Of a DNA stretch of 64,000 nt, positions 27,049-36,265 are shown one piece after another. Within the stretch, counting starts at the first letter, position 1, and each line of letters opens with the position of its first letter. This stretch comes from Chromohalobacter sp. 11-W (lineage in GTDB: Bacteria; Pseudomonadota; Gammaproteobacteria; Pseudomonadales; Halomonadaceae): assembly GCF_029889905.1 (NCBI RefSeq), contig NZ_JARANZ010000006.1, forward strand, positions 1 to 64,000, in the 5' to 3' direction. The translations under genes were made by a program, and so were the position numbers. The notes under the pieces are model-generated. The model was not told the origin of the DNA. It saw nothing but the letters and a program-made list of their open reading frames with translations, and did not search any database.

Positions 27049-27933
27049 TCAGCCTTCGGTCACGCCGGCGAGCTGCAGGGCTTCACTCACCGTGGAGTGA
27101 TACTTGTCGGAGAGCCACGTCATCGGCAGGCGGATGCCCTTTTCCGCCAGTCCCATGCGATTGAGCGCCCACTTCACCGGAATCGGGTTGGCCTCGACCC
27201 CCAGTGCGGTGTGCAGCGACATGAGGCGTGAATTGATCTGATGCGCTCTTTCGGTATCGCCGGCCACGGCGGCCTCGCACAACTCATGCATGGCGCGCGG
27301 CGCGACGTTGGCGCATACCGAGATATCGCCATGGCCTCCCATCAGCATGAAATCGCACGCCGTGGGATCGTCACCGGAGTAAAGCGCGAAACCGGTATCC
27401 TTGAGACGCTCGACCAGCTCCTCGGCGCGTTCGAGATTGCCGGTGGCGTCCTTGAGTCCGACGATGTTCTCGACCTCGGCAAGACGGAACACGGTCTCGT
27501 TGTAGATATCCGAGCAGGTGCGACCGGGCACGTTGTAGAGGATGACGGGCAATCCTCCACCCTCGGCGACAGCCTTGAAATGCTGGTAAAGCCCTTCCTG
27601 CGTGGGCTTGTTGTAGTAAGGGGCCACCGACAAGCAGAGGTCTGCGCCTACTTCGCGTGCGTAACGCGCCAGCTCGACCGCTTCCGAGGTTGCGTTGGCG
27701 CCGGTACCGGCGATCACCGGAACGCGGCCGTCGACTTCCTCGACGACGCAGCGAATGACGTCGAAATGTTCGGCGAAAGACATGGTGGTCGGCTCACCGG
27801 TGGTGCCCGCCGCGACGATGGCATCGGTGCCGTTGTCGAGATGGAACTCCACCAGGCGACGCAGCGCCTCCCAGTCAATATCGCCACTGGCCTTCATCGG
27901 TGTCGCTAAAGCGACGATGCTGCCTGTGATCAT
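27049..27933 (-). CDS. dapA: 4-hydroxy-tetrahydrodipicolinate synthase
   Basis: A 294-aa TIM-barrel aldolase that condenses pyruvate with aspartate semialdehyde, the first step towards diaminopimelate and lysine. [30 protein letters not shown], the [14 protein letters not shown] loop with catalytic Thr, the [17 protein letters not shown] segment with Tyr, the [11 protein letters not shown] segment with Arg and [10 protein letters not shown] with the Schiff-base Lys are all present. It is the first gene of the minus-strand series and is divergent from bcp. Confidence 0.97.
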   Translation of the reverse strand: MITGSIVALATPMKASGDIDWEALRRLVEFHLDNGTDAIVAAGTTGEPTTMSFAEHFDVIRCVVEEVDGRVPVIAGTGANATSEAVELARYAREVGADLCLSVAPYYNKPTQEGLYQHFKAVAEGGGLPVILYNVPGRTCSDIYNETVFRLAEVENIVGLKDATGNLERAEELVERLKDTGFALYSGDDPTACDFMLMGGHGDISVCANVAPRAMHELCEAAVAGDTERAHQINSRLMSLHTALGVEANPIPVKWALNRMGLAEKGIRLPMTWLSDKYHSTVSEALQLAGVTEG

Positions 27934-28189
27934 CCTGCAGTGCTCTCCTGTGAATCGGGCCAGCGTGCCACCGGCATGCGCGAGCGATAAATGCGCGTAT
28001 CGCCAACCGGGCGTTCGAGCGCCGGACCGGCCTTTACTGTCATGATGTCGATCAACGTCAAATGGTACTCAGCCAGCTGCATCCTGTACAGAAGCGGCGT
28101 GCTTTGACACGCGCACCTAGCTGCAATGTAATCTTAACCGCCCACGTTCAGGCAACGACATCTTTCACGTCAGCATTCGAGGAACCTTC

Positions 28190-28666
28190 ATGAGCGTCAG
28201 CATCGGCCAGCACGTCCCCGATTTCAGCGCCCCGGCAACGGGCGATACGCAAATCACACTTTCCGACTATCGTGGCCGGCAAGTCGTGATCTATTTCTAT
28301 CCCAAGGATAGTACCCCGGGCTGCACCACCGAAGGGGGCGACTTCCGCGACCATAAGGCCGACTTCGAGGCCGCCAACACCGTCATTCTCGGTGTCTCAC
28401 GAGACGGGCTGCGTGCCCATGAGAACTTCAAGGCCAAGCAAGGGTTCAATTTTGAGCTGATTTCCGACAAAGACGAGGCATTATGCCAACTCTTCGATGT
28501 CATCAAACTCAAGAAACTCTACGGTAAAGAGCACCTGGGTATAGAACGCAGCACCTTCCTGATCGACACCGACGGCAAACTGGCACGCGAATGGCGCAAG
28601 GTGAAAGTCAAAGGCCACGTCGAGGAGGTCCTCAACGCCGCCCGTGAACTCAATACGACCTCCTGA
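28190..28666 (+). CDS. bcp: thioredoxin-dependent peroxiredoxin (Bcp/PrxQ)
   Basis: A 158-aa peroxiredoxin. FYPKDSTPGCTTEGGDFRDH contains the peroxidatic Cys in the PxxxTxxC context. E. coli Bcp has its resolving Cys five residues further on; here that position is Asp (CTTEGGD), so no cysteine resolves locally. One other cysteine (ALCQLFD, near residue 102) may take over. It removes peroxides in the cytosol. It is divergent from dapA. Confidence 0.93.
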   Translation: MSVSIGQHVPDFSAPATGDTQITLSDYRGRQVVIYFYPKDSTPGCTTEGGDFRDHKADFEAANTVILGVSRDGLRAHENFKAKQGFNFELISDKDEALCQLFDVIKLKKLYGKEHLGIERSTFLIDTDGKLAREWRKVKVKGHVEEVLNAARELNTTS

Positions 28667-29758
28667 TCACTGCTCCGCCGGGGGAGGCCGCAAGCCTGGG
28701 TCGCGCACACCGCGCGGCCATGCATACACCAGCGCTTTGATCAAGGTCGCCAGCGGAATCGCAAAGAATACGCCCCAAAAGCCCCATATACCGCCGAAGA
28801 ACAGCACCGCCAAGATGATCGACACCGGATGCAGGTTGACCGCCTCGGAGAACAGGATAGGCACCAGCACGTTGCCATCCAGCGCCTGAATCACGGCATA
28901 GGCCAGCAGTACGTAGGCGAGTTGGTCACCGATGCCGAAGTGGAAACCCGCGACGGCGGCTACCGGCAAGGTCGCCACCGCCGCGCCGATGTACGGCACC
29001 AGCACCGACAAGCCGACGATTAGTGCCAGCAAGGTGGAATAGGGCAACCCGAACGTCCAGAAGGTGATGAAGGCCACCACGCCCACGATCAGGATCTCGA
29101 TCGCCTTGCCGCGAATGTAGTTGGCGATCTGATCGTCCATCTCATGCCAGATGCGCGTCATCAGGACACGCTTCTTGGGTAGCAGGGACAGCAGGAACAG
29201 CGTCAGGCGTTCGCGGTCCTTGAGCAAGAAAAACACCAGGATCGGCACCAATACCAAATAGACGATCACCCCCAATAAATTGCCCAACGACGCCAGCGAC
29301 AGCGTCAGTGCCCGTTGACCGAGCTGGGTCGCCTCGCGCCCGGCGGTGGCGATCCACCGTTCGACCTGATCGGGAGTGATCAAGGTCGGGTAATGCGACT
29401 GCAAGGTATCCAGCCATGCCTGGCCACTGGCGAACATACGCGGCGCCTCCTGCACCAGTTCTACCATCTGGTTCCAGACCAGTGGCATGATCACCAGGGC
29501 CAGCGCCAATAATGCGCCCAGAAAGATCAGGAACACGACCAGTACCGACAGCAGGCGTGGCAAGCCGCGCCGCTCTAACCACGCGACCACGCCTTCCAGA
29601 AGGAAGGCCAACACCAGGGCGGTGAAGAACGGCGCCAGCATCTGGCCCAGGCAGATGACGGCGGCAAAGCCCAACACCAGCACGATGAGCAAGACGACCG
29701 CTTCCTCATCCGAGAAATAGCGCTCCATCCACCCCTTGAAGAGGCCTTTCATCGTCAT
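28667..29758 (-). CDS. AI-2E family transporter (PerM-like)
   Basis: A 363-aa membrane protein with about eight predicted helices: two pairs at the N-terminus (35-95), a soluble loop (100-160), and the C-terminal group. LVPILVFFLLKDRERL, KAIEILIVGVVAFITFWTFGLPYSTLLALIVGLSVLVPYIGA and ILFSEAVNLHPVSIILAVLFFGGIWGFWGVFFAIPLATLIKAL are family hallmarks. Functions in this family range from AI-2 export to Na+/H+ exchange. The ATG overlaps the stop of the TusA-like gene (ATGA), so the two are coupled, as PerM is in related genomes. Confidence 0.9.
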   Translation of the reverse strand: MTMKGLFKGWMERYFSDEEAVVLLIVLVLGFAAVICLGQMLAPFFTALVLAFLLEGVVAWLERRGLPRLLSVLVVFLIFLGALLALALVIMPLVWNQMVELVQEAPRMFASGQAWLDTLQSHYPTLITPDQVERWIATAGREATQLGQRALTLSLASLGNLLGVIVYLVLVPILVFFLLKDRERLTLFLLSLLPKKRVLMTRIWHEMDDQIANYIRGKAIEILIVGVVAFITFWTFGLPYSTLLALIVGLSVLVPYIGAAVATLPVAAVAGFHFGIGDQLAYVLLAYAVIQALDGNVLVPILFSEAVNLHPVSIILAVLFFGGIWGFWGVFFAIPLATLIKALVYAWPRGVRDPGLRPPPAEQ

Positions 29759-30006
29759 GCTGTGCTTCCTCGTTCACCCTTGCGCAGCCAATAAAAGTAG
29801 ACGCCATCGCGTTCTTCACGCGCCTCGAGCCGGTGCGTCCCCTGCGCGGCAAAGGTCTCGAAATCCTGCCACGAGCCCACATCGGTCGCCTGAACCTCGA
29901 GCAACGCTCCCACCTCGAGCGTCGACAGGGCCTGCTTGGCCTTGAGTAGCGGCAACGGACAATGCAGGCCACGTGCGTCGAGCATCTGATCGGGTTGCAA
30001 CGCCAT
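29755..30006 (-). CDS. TusA-family sulfurtransferase-like protein
   Basis: An 83-aa SirA/TusA-fold protein. QMLDARGLHCPLPLLKAKQALSTLEVGALLEVQATDVGSWQDFETFAAQ has the CPxPxxK motif with the active Cys near residue 16, followed by the D-x-(x)2-DF helix start. TusA relays sulfur for tRNA thiolation; family members beside perM genes have uncharacterised roles. It overlaps the perM-like gene and is divergent from bepA. Confidence 0.88.
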   Translation of the reverse strand: MALQPDQMLDARGLHCPLPLLKAKQALSTLEVGALLEVQATDVGSWQDFETFAAQGTHRLEAREERDGVYFYWLRKGERGSTA

Positions 30007-30149
30007 CTGCGCCCCCAGCGGTTCGGTAGTTGAAAACGCAACGATTTAAAGGCACTTTGCCAGTCAGTTCAATGTCGAAGACAACGGTAGCATGGCGTGC
30101 ACCATGCCGTCGGCCTATCCGCCCCGTCGCGCCATTCAAGAGGATGCCC

Positions 30150-31595
30150 ATGTCACGTCGCTGGACGCTGCTTCCTGCCCTATGTCTCGCCCTGACATTT
30201 TGCGCCTTCGCGTCAAATGCCCTGGCACAAAACGATTACGGGCTTCCCGAGCTAGGTGGCTCGAGCGCTACCGTCTCGAGCGGTGAGGAACATCGCCTGG
30301 GGCGCGCCTGGCTACGTCAGTTCCGCGCCCAGACCAACGAGTGGCAAGATCCCATCGCGCAAGATTACATTCATGGCCTAGTGGCGCGCCTGTTACCGCA
30401 TGCTGGGGTCCACGACGACACTGTCATCACCCTGGTCGACAGCCGACTCCTCAATGCCTTCGCCGTGCCGGGCGGCGTGATCGGCGTCAACAGCGGCCTG
30501 TTCACCTTCACCGAGAGCGAGGATGCCCTGGCCTCGGTGATCGCCCACGAGCTCGGCCATTTGTCACAGCATCATTTCGCGCGCCGCATGCAGCGCGTGG
30601 AAGAGACACAGCTACCCACCATGGGCGCCATGCTGGTCGGCATGGTCCTCGCTGCAGGCGGCGCTGGCGATGCGGGGCTGGCCACCATGGTCGGCTCGCA
30701 AGCAGCCTTCATTCAGGATCAGCTCGCCTATTCCCGGCGTTTCGAGCAGGAAGCCGACCGCGTCGGGCTGAAGGCTCTGGCCGATGCCGGCTTCGACCCG
30801 CAGGCCATGCCCGAGCTCTTCCGCGCCATGCAACGCCTATCCAGCCTCCAGGGCGGCAACCCGCCGGAATTCCTGCTCACACACCCGGTCACCGAAGCGC
30901 GCATCGCCGACACCCAGGTCCGCGCCGATCAGATGCCCTCACCCGCACCGCACGACGGCACGGCCTTCGACCTGATTCGCGCACGTGCCTTGCTCGCGCT
31001 CAATCGCGACAACCCCGAACAGGCCATGACGCAGCTACGTCAGGACGACTCTCCTGACGCCGCGATACGCTACCTGCAAGCGCTGATCGATGCCCGCAAC
31101 GGTCATACCGCACAGGCACTCGACGTGATCGACCAGTTAAGCGCGGCACAGCCGAATCTCTCGATGCTGCCGGCCAGCGCAGCCCAGGTGGCACTCGACG
31201 CCGGCCAGCGCGATGTGGCATTGAGCCGCGCCCGACGGATCCTGCGGTTGCAGCCGGATTATCGCCCGGCGCAGCTCATCGAGGCGGAGGTCCTACTGCA
31301 GCAAGCCCCACGCCAGGCATACGACATTTTGCGCCGCATGAGCGATCAATACCCCGAGGACCCGCACGTCTTCTCTCTGCTCGCAGAGGCTGCCGGACGC
31401 AGCGACCGCGATCTGTGGGGGATGCTCGCCCGCGCCGAGCAATTGCAACTGACCGGTCATATCGACCGCGCCATCAAACAGCTCGACATCGCCGAAGAGA
31501 CGGCACGCGACCAGGGCGACTTCGCCATGGCCAGCCGCTTAGGCGAGCGCCGCAAAGCCTATCTGGGATATCGACGGGCACTCCAAGACTTCTAG
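30150..31595 (+). CDS. bepA: M48 metalloprotease, beta-barrel assembly-enhancing protease type
   Basis: A 481-aa periplasmic protease. A signal peptide (residues 1-26, cut after SNALA) is followed by the M48 domain: AHELGHLSQHHF with the zinc HExxH and QEADRVGLKALADAGFDP with the third ligand Glu. From about 290 onward lie TPR repeats (YLQALIDARNGHTAQALDVID and similar). This matches E. coli BepA/YfgC, which degrades or assists misassembled LptD and BamA. The ATG at 30150 has AGAGG six bases upstream. Confidence 0.92.
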   Translation: MSRRWTLLPALCLALTFCAFASNALAQNDYGLPELGGSSATVSSGEEHRLGRAWLRQFRAQTNEWQDPIAQDYIHGLVARLLPHAGVHDDTVITLVDSRLLNAFAVPGGVIGVNSGLFTFTESEDALASVIAHELGHLSQHHFARRMQRVEETQLPTMGAMLVGMVLAAGGAGDAGLATMVGSQAAFIQDQLAYSRRFEQEADRVGLKALADAGFDPQAMPELFRAMQRLSSLQGGNPPEFLLTHPVTEARIADTQVRADQMPSPAPHDGTAFDLIRARALLALNRDNPEQAMTQLRQDDSPDAAIRYLQALIDARNGHTAQALDVIDQLSAAQPNLSMLPASAAQVALDAGQRDVALSRARRILRLQPDYRPAQLIEAEVLLQQAPRQAYDILRRMSDQYPEDPHVFSLLAEAAGRSDRDLWGMLARAEQLQLTGHIDRAIKQLDIAEETARDQGDFAMASRLGERRKAYLGYRRALQDF

Positions 31596-31614
31596 CGGTG
31601 TACGAAAACTGCCG

Positions 31615-32589
31615 TCAATGCCGCGGTATGCGCTCGTCGCGCGGGCTGATGCCGAAATGGTTACGGTACGCCGTGGAGAAATGCGCCCCGGAGGAAAACC
31701 CCGTGGATAGGGCAATGTCGCCGACCGCCTGCTCGCTGTCGCGCAGCAACTGACGGGCCTTATGAAGACGCAGCTCCAAGTAGTAACGGCTAGGCACCGC
31801 CTGCAGGTACTTCTTGAACAACCGCTCCAACTGCCGCCGAGAAATCCCCAGGTGTTCCGCCAGCTCGTGGGTGGTCAGCGGCTCTTCGATGTTCGACTCC
31901 ATCAGCGTCACCGCGTCGACCAGGCTCTGCGGTGCGTGCGAGAGGCGCGCGCGCAGCGGCACTTGCTGTGGCTCATCCGCCATGCGGATCCGCTCACAGA
32001 CGAAGTGCTCGGAGACGCGCTCGGCCAGCCGCGCGCCATGCTGCTGCGCGATCAACGTCATCATCATATCCATCGCTGCCGTGCCGCCCCCGCAGGTCAA
32101 ACGATCACGGTCGATCTCGAACAGCTGATGCGAGACATGCACGCCGGGAAAGTCCCGCGTGAAGGCATCGGCCCCGGCGACGTGCAACGTGACCCGATAG
32201 CCCTCCAGTACGCCGGCGCGTGCCAGCACCTGGGTACCGCCGGCAATGCCGCCCAGCATGACCCCGCGTGACGCCAGCCGTTGCAGCCAGCCATGCAAGT
32301 CGGGGGATTCGCTCGCTGGCGACGAACTCACGCCGCACACCATGAGCATATCCAAACGCTGGACATCGCTGCCTGCCACGCTTTCCGGCGTCAACGCCAA
32401 CTCCGCAGCGCTTTTCACCGCGCGCCCATCGAGCCCGAAGGTCCGTGGCACATAGAGCCGACGCTCGGCCAGCAAGTTAGCGACGTGCAACGGCTCCATA
32501 GCACAGGCCTGCGCCAGCAGCGAAAATCCCGGCAACAGCAAAAACCCCACCTGGCGGGGTGCATCACGGCGCTCTTCACTCCCTGGCAT
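31615..32589 (-). CDS. GlxA-family AraC-type regulator with DJ-1/PfpI-like domain
   Basis: A 324-aa regulator. Residues 10-180 form the DJ-1/PfpI-like domain (QVGFLLLPGFSLLAQACAMEPLHVANLLAER, GGIAGGTQVLARAGVLEGYRVTLH). Residues 220-320 are the AraC helix-turn-helix pair (EPLTTHELAEHLGISRRQLERLFKKYLQAVPSRYYLELRLHKARQLL, then AVGDIALSTGFSSGAHFSTAYRNHFGISP). Relatives include GbdR, CdhR and Pseudomonas ArgR, which act on quaternary amine and arginine genes; which of these it matches cannot be said from sequence alone. Its start overlaps the end of the DUF2959 gene by 14 bp. Confidence 0.88.
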   Translation of the reverse strand: MPGSEERRDAPRQVGFLLLPGFSLLAQACAMEPLHVANLLAERRLYVPRTFGLDGRAVKSAAELALTPESVAGSDVQRLDMLMVCGVSSSPASESPDLHGWLQRLASRGVMLGGIAGGTQVLARAGVLEGYRVTLHVAGADAFTRDFPGVHVSHQLFEIDRDRLTCGGGTAAMDMMMTLIAQQHGARLAERVSEHFVCERIRMADEPQQVPLRARLSHAPQSLVDAVTLMESNIEEPLTTHELAEHLGISRRQLERLFKKYLQAVPSRYYLELRLHKARQLLRDSEQAVGDIALSTGFSSGAHFSTAYRNHFGISPRDERIPRH

Positions 32590-33256
32590 CGAGCAGCGCC
32601 TCCACCAGCGCATCCGTCTCGCGGTCGATATGCGCGGCACGCGTGGCGAGTTCATCCAGCGTGCCACGCATATCGGGCATCCGATCACCCAACGAGGCCA
32701 GATCGCGCGCCTTTTCCTCGTGCTCGAGCAGCAGCGCGGTATCGTTGAGCGTCTCCGTCAGCGGCCGCACCTGCTCGCGCGAGGTGGCAAGCGCCTGGCG
32801 GATGTCTTCATAGCGTTCTCGTGACTCGGCCAATTGCCGCTCGCTGAGTTCGCGATAACGCTCATCGTGGTAATCGTCGAGTTCCTCGCGCCATTCGGTG
32901 AATACCGCCTCGGCCGCCTCGTCGGCATCATCGAGCCGCCAGGCCAGATCGCGCTGCGCATCGTCGCTTTCCTCAAGCGCATGCGTCAGTGCCTCGCGCT
33001 CACGCGAGAAGGTGCTCGGCGAGGCGGAAAGCGCCAGCGCCAGGCGCGACAAGGCGCTGTCCAGTGCCTCCCGGGCACGTTGCTGGGCCTGCCGGGCAGC
33101 GTCGACGCGCTCCGCCAGCACCTCGCCGCGCGACACGCCGAGACGCTCCATGGACGCATAATATGGCGAGCTCTGACACCCAGCGAGCAGGCCCAGCAAC
33201 ACGACACACACACCCCAGCGCAACGTGCAGGCTAGGCGCTCGGACACGACGGTCAC
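32576..33256 (-). CDS. DUF2959 family lipoprotein
   Basis: A 226-aa protein with a lipoprotein signal ([10 protein letters not shown], acceptor Cys near residue 27) and a long, highly charged coiled-coil body. The segment [41 protein letters not shown] is the recognisable start of DUF2959, whose function is unknown. The start codon is GTG and overlaps the fabV stop (GTGA), so it is translationally coupled to fabV. Confidence 0.82.
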   Translation of the reverse strand: MTVVSERLACTLRWGVCVVLLGLLAGCQSSPYYASMERLGVSRGEVLAERVDAARQAQQRAREALDSALSRLALALSASPSTFSREREALTHALEESDDAQRDLAWRLDDADEAAEAVFTEWREELDDYHDERYRELSERQLAESRERYEDIRQALATSREQVRPLTETLNDTALLLEHEEKARDLASLGDRMPDMRGTLDELATRAAHIDRETDALVEALLDARE

Positions 33257-34458
33257 AGCTGCACGACGTCGAACTCCGCTACGGGGTCGACGTCCGCCTC
33301 ATAATCGACATCCTCACGCTCGAAGCCGAACAGCTTGAGAAAGTCGTGCTTGTAACCGGCGTAATCGGTCAGCGTGAAGAGATTGTCGGTGGTTACCTGC
33401 GACCATAGCTCCTTGCACGGCTGCTGCACGTCGTCGCGCAGCTCCCAATCGTCGAGACGCAGGCGGCCCGCTTCGTCGGTATCCTGCTCTTGAGATGAAT
33501 AGAGACGCTCGGCATACAGGCGATTGAGCTGATCGATGGTGCCCTCGTGCAGGCCCTTCTCTTTCATGATCTTGTAGACCATCGAGATATAAAGAGGCAT
33601 CACCGGGATCGCTGCGCTGGCCTGAGTCACCACCGACTTGAGCACCGCCACATTGGCACTGCCCCCTTCCTTGGACAGACGCGCGTCGATTTCGCCGGCG
33701 GCGCGATCCAGGTCTTCCTTGGCCTTGCCCAGCGCGCCATGCCAGTAGATCGGCCAGGTGATCTCGGTGCCGATGTAGCTGAACGCCACGCTGCGCGCGC
33801 CCGGCGCCAACACGCCCGCCTCGTCCAGCGCATCGATCCAAAGCTCCCAGTCCTCACCGCCCATGACGGTGATGGTATCGGCGATTTCCTGCTCGGTGGC
33901 CGGCTCGACGGAGGCTTCGGTGATGGCATCCTTGTTGGTATCGATGGCCGTGGCGGTATAGGTCTCGCCGATGGGTTTGAGGGCCGAGCGTTTGAGCTCG
34001 CCGCTATCGGGCATCTTGCGTACCGGCGAGGCCAGCGAGTACACCACCAAGTCGATCTGGCCCAAGTCCTGCTTGATCAACTCGATGGCCTTGGCGCGTG
34101 CTTCGTGCGAGAAGGCATCGCCATTGATCGCCTTGCTGTAAAGGCCTTCTTCCTTGGCGAACTTGTCGAACGCCGCCGCGTTGTACCACCCCGCCGTGCC
34201 CGGCTTCTTCTCGGTGCCCGGCTTCTCGTAGAAAACACCGAGTGTCGACGCCCCGTAACCGAAGGCCGCGGTGACACGTGCGGCCAGGCCATAGCCGCTG
34301 GAGGCGCCGATCACCAACACCTTCTTCGGGCCCTTTTCCTGTTCGCTTTGCGGAATGTTCGCACGCGTGGTGGCAATCTGTTCGGCAACATTGCGCTCGC
34401 AGCCCTTGGGATGCGTCGTAGTGCAGATGAAGCCACGAACCTTGGGTTTGATGATCAC
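33253..34458 (-). CDS. fabV: NADH-dependent trans-2-enoyl-ACP/CoA reductase
   Basis: A 401-aa enoyl reductase completing each cycle of fatty acid synthesis; unlike FabI it is intrinsically triclosan-tolerant. [23 protein letters not shown] starts the family; [14 protein letters not shown] is the cofactor loop, [14 protein letters not shown] the conserved core and [11 protein letters not shown] the Tyr-x8-Lys catalytic pair. The start is GTG at 34458, eight bases after GAGG; this places it exactly at the usual FabV N-terminus, while an upstream ATG at 34527 has no family support. Confidence 0.95.
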   Translation of the reverse strand: MIIKPKVRGFICTTTHPKGCERNVAEQIATTRANIPQSEQEKGPKKVLVIGASSGYGLAARVTAAFGYGASTLGVFYEKPGTEKKPGTAGWYNAAAFDKFAKEEGLYSKAINGDAFSHEARAKAIELIKQDLGQIDLVVYSLASPVRKMPDSGELKRSALKPIGETYTATAIDTNKDAITEASVEPATEQEIADTITVMGGEDWELWIDALDEAGVLAPGARSVAFSYIGTEITWPIYWHGALGKAKEDLDRAAGEIDARLSKEGGSANVAVLKSVVTQASAAIPVMPLYISMVYKIMKEKGLHEGTIDQLNRLYAERLYSSQEQDTDEAGRLRLDDWELRDDVQQPCKELWSQVTTDNLFTLTDYAGYKHDFLKLFGFEREDVDYEADVDPVAEFDVVQL

Positions 34459-34642
34459 AGAGGAAACCTCTTTGCTGACGTCATGCGTTGATCGCGGTCG
34501 CAACCGCCACGGGGAAACACGCGCCAATGCACGGTTTCTTTATTGTGGGGCATTCTAGCGGGTGAAGGCGTCCATGTCCGCACCCCCTTGCTCGTCATGG
34601 ACGAGTGGCCGAAGATGCCCCTTCACAGCGAAGGCCTACAAC

Positions 34643-35032
34643 ATGCACGACCCCAACGAGCTTGAATCCCTATTGGAACGCCGTGGCGCCCTGTGGCTCG
34701 CGCTCTCGCCCCTGTGGCTCGAGCGCGAGCCCCGGGAGCGCGAATATACCCGCATGCTCGAGGTGGTCGAGGCCCAAGGCCATACGCCTCAGGAACTGGA
34801 AATGATCTATCGGCTGGAGATGGCGCCGGTCATGTCGCGTCGCCAGATGTCGGTGGCTGGCGAGTGGCGCCACTTCGACGAGGACCGCCTGCTGCTCGAC
34901 CTGGCACGCCACACGCGTCGTCTACATGGCTGGCGCAAGGGCTTTTGGCTACTGTTTTCCGGGTTGACCACGATGATGAGCCGGCCACGTTTCGACATCT
35001 TGATCGAGCGTCTGCATGCGACCGCATCATGA
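34643..35032 (+). CDS. small conserved protein, DUF7079-like (tentative)
   Basis: A 129-aa soluble protein. ERRGALWLALSPLWLEREPREREYTRMLEVVEAQGHTPQELEMIYRLEMAPVM and SVAGEWRHFDEDRLL resemble, from memory, the DUF7079 pattern of an N-terminal W-xAL-S-L segment, an EV/EMAPV segment and SVAGEW. The C-terminus is basic with FWLLFSGLTTMMS. Function is unknown. It sits alone between the divergent fabV and the convergent glutathione peroxidase gene. Confidence 0.6.
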   Translation: MHDPNELESLLERRGALWLALSPLWLEREPREREYTRMLEVVEAQGHTPQELEMIYRLEMAPVMSRRQMSVAGEWRHFDEDRLLLDLARHTRRLHGWRKGFWLLFSGLTTMMSRPRFDILIERLHATAS

Positions 35033-35044
35033 GCCATAAGAGCG

Positions 35045-35539
35045 TCATGCCGAGAACGGGATGTCCAGCGCCTGCTCGATATCTACCGCCATGCTGCGCG
35101 GCGAGACGCGCGGCGCGAAACGTCGGATCACATGGCCATCGCGCCCCACCAGGAACTTGGTGAAATTCCACTTGATGGGAGTACTTCCCAGCACGCCCGG
35201 CGCCTGGCGGCGCAGCAGGACGAACAGCGGATGGGCATCGCGCCCGTTGACGTGGACCTTTTCCATCACCGGAAAACTGACCCGATATTCACGCGTGCAA
35301 AACGCGCCGAACCCCTCGGCCGACTCCGGCGTCTGGCGGCCAAACTGATTGCAGGGGAACGCCAGCACGGTAAAGCCCTGATCGTGATAACGGCGATACA
35401 GCCACTCGAGTTCCTTGAGTTGCGGCGTATAACCGCAGCGGCTGGCGACATTGACGATTAACAACACCTGCCCGCGCAGCGCGCGCAGATTGAAGGGCTC
35501 CATCCGGTTGGTATGGCAATCCTGGCTATATAGCGTCAT
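35045..35539 (-). CDS. glutathione peroxidase-type thiol peroxidase
   Basis: A 164-aa GPx-family protein. VNVASRCGYTPQLKELEWLYRRY has the catalytic Cys, LAFPCNQFGRQ the Gln and the second conserved Cys, and IKWNFTKFLVGRDG the catalytic Trp and Asn. Bacterial members with these cysteines usually reduce peroxides with thioredoxin. The start at 35539 opens the conserved sequence. Confidence 0.93.
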   Translation of the reverse strand: MTLYSQDCHTNRMEPFNLRALRGQVLLIVNVASRCGYTPQLKELEWLYRRYHDQGFTVLAFPCNQFGRQTPESAEGFGAFCTREYRVSFPVMEKVHVNGRDAHPLFVLLRRQAPGVLGSTPIKWNFTKFLVGRDGHVIRRFAPRVSPRSMAVDIEQALDIPFSA

Positions 35540-35604
35540 GGCGGTCGCGCATCGCATTCATCGTCGGGGATACCTTTTCATTGTCGTCCGCCTGCGGCAG
35601 AGCT

Positions 35605-36162
35605 TCAATCATCCTGTGCCGTCAACCAGCCTTGGGCGAGCATGTGTTCCAGCGCGACGCGACTATCCGGCGTGGCGTCTTCCAGAGCCAGCGCGGCCTC
35701 CACCGTCAACCAGGTGGCGTCGGCGACTTCGTCCGCTTGCAACACCAGCGGCCCATCGTAATCGGCCAAGAAGGCGCTGCCATGAATGAAGTTACCGCCA
35801 TCGGTATAACGAAACGTGAAACACGGCGTCAACGGCACGCCCTCGATGCCGAGTTCTTCCGCCAGCTCGCGACGCGCGGCGACATGCTCCGCTTCACCCG
35901 CACCGACCACGCCACCGGTGGCCAAATCATGATAGCCAGGAAACACTTCCTTGGTCAGCGTGCGGCGCTGCACGCATAGCTCGCCCCGACCATTGCGCAC
36001 GAACACGTACGTCGCGCGGTGCCAGAAGCGAAAGCGCCGCATCAGCCGACGCGAGGCGCTGCCGCAAGGACGATTGCGTGCATCCACCAGCTGGATGCGC
36101 TCATCCTTGATGATCGGCTCGGGCAGCGCCCCAAGCGTTGCGGAAGGCGACGGCGTGACCAT
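35605..36162 (-). CDS. NUDIX hydrolase (YfcD-like)
   Basis: A 185-aa NUDIX protein. IQLVDARNRPCGSASRRLMRRFRFWHRATYVFVRNGRGELCVQRRT resembles the N-terminus of YfcD/isopentenyl-diphosphate isomerase-like members. GGVVGAGEAEHVAARRELAEELGIE is the NUDIX box, with the REL..EE core intact. The substrate is not known. It is a single gene; the start is the third Met of the frame. Confidence 0.87.
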   Translation of the reverse strand: MVTPSPSATLGALPEPIIKDERIQLVDARNRPCGSASRRLMRRFRFWHRATYVFVRNGRGELCVQRRTLTKEVFPGYHDLATGGVVGAGEAEHVAARRELAEELGIEGVPLTPCFTFRYTDGGNFIHGSAFLADYDGPLVLQADEVADATWLTVEAALALEDATPDSRVALEHMLAQGWLTAQDD

Positions 36163-36265
36163 GGCGTGTCCTGTGACGTGTCGATGCGGAAAGACTTCAG
36201 CATGCCAGAGGCCGGGCATCGCGTCATGTCGAATACACTAATGGACATGCACAAGGAAGCGCACC

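Noticed and set aside
31615-32589. Naming the GlxA-type regulator ArgR/AruR of the arginine operon
   Set aside because: It is 10 kb away and the family is too broad (GbdR, CdhR, ArgR) to decide from sequence alone.
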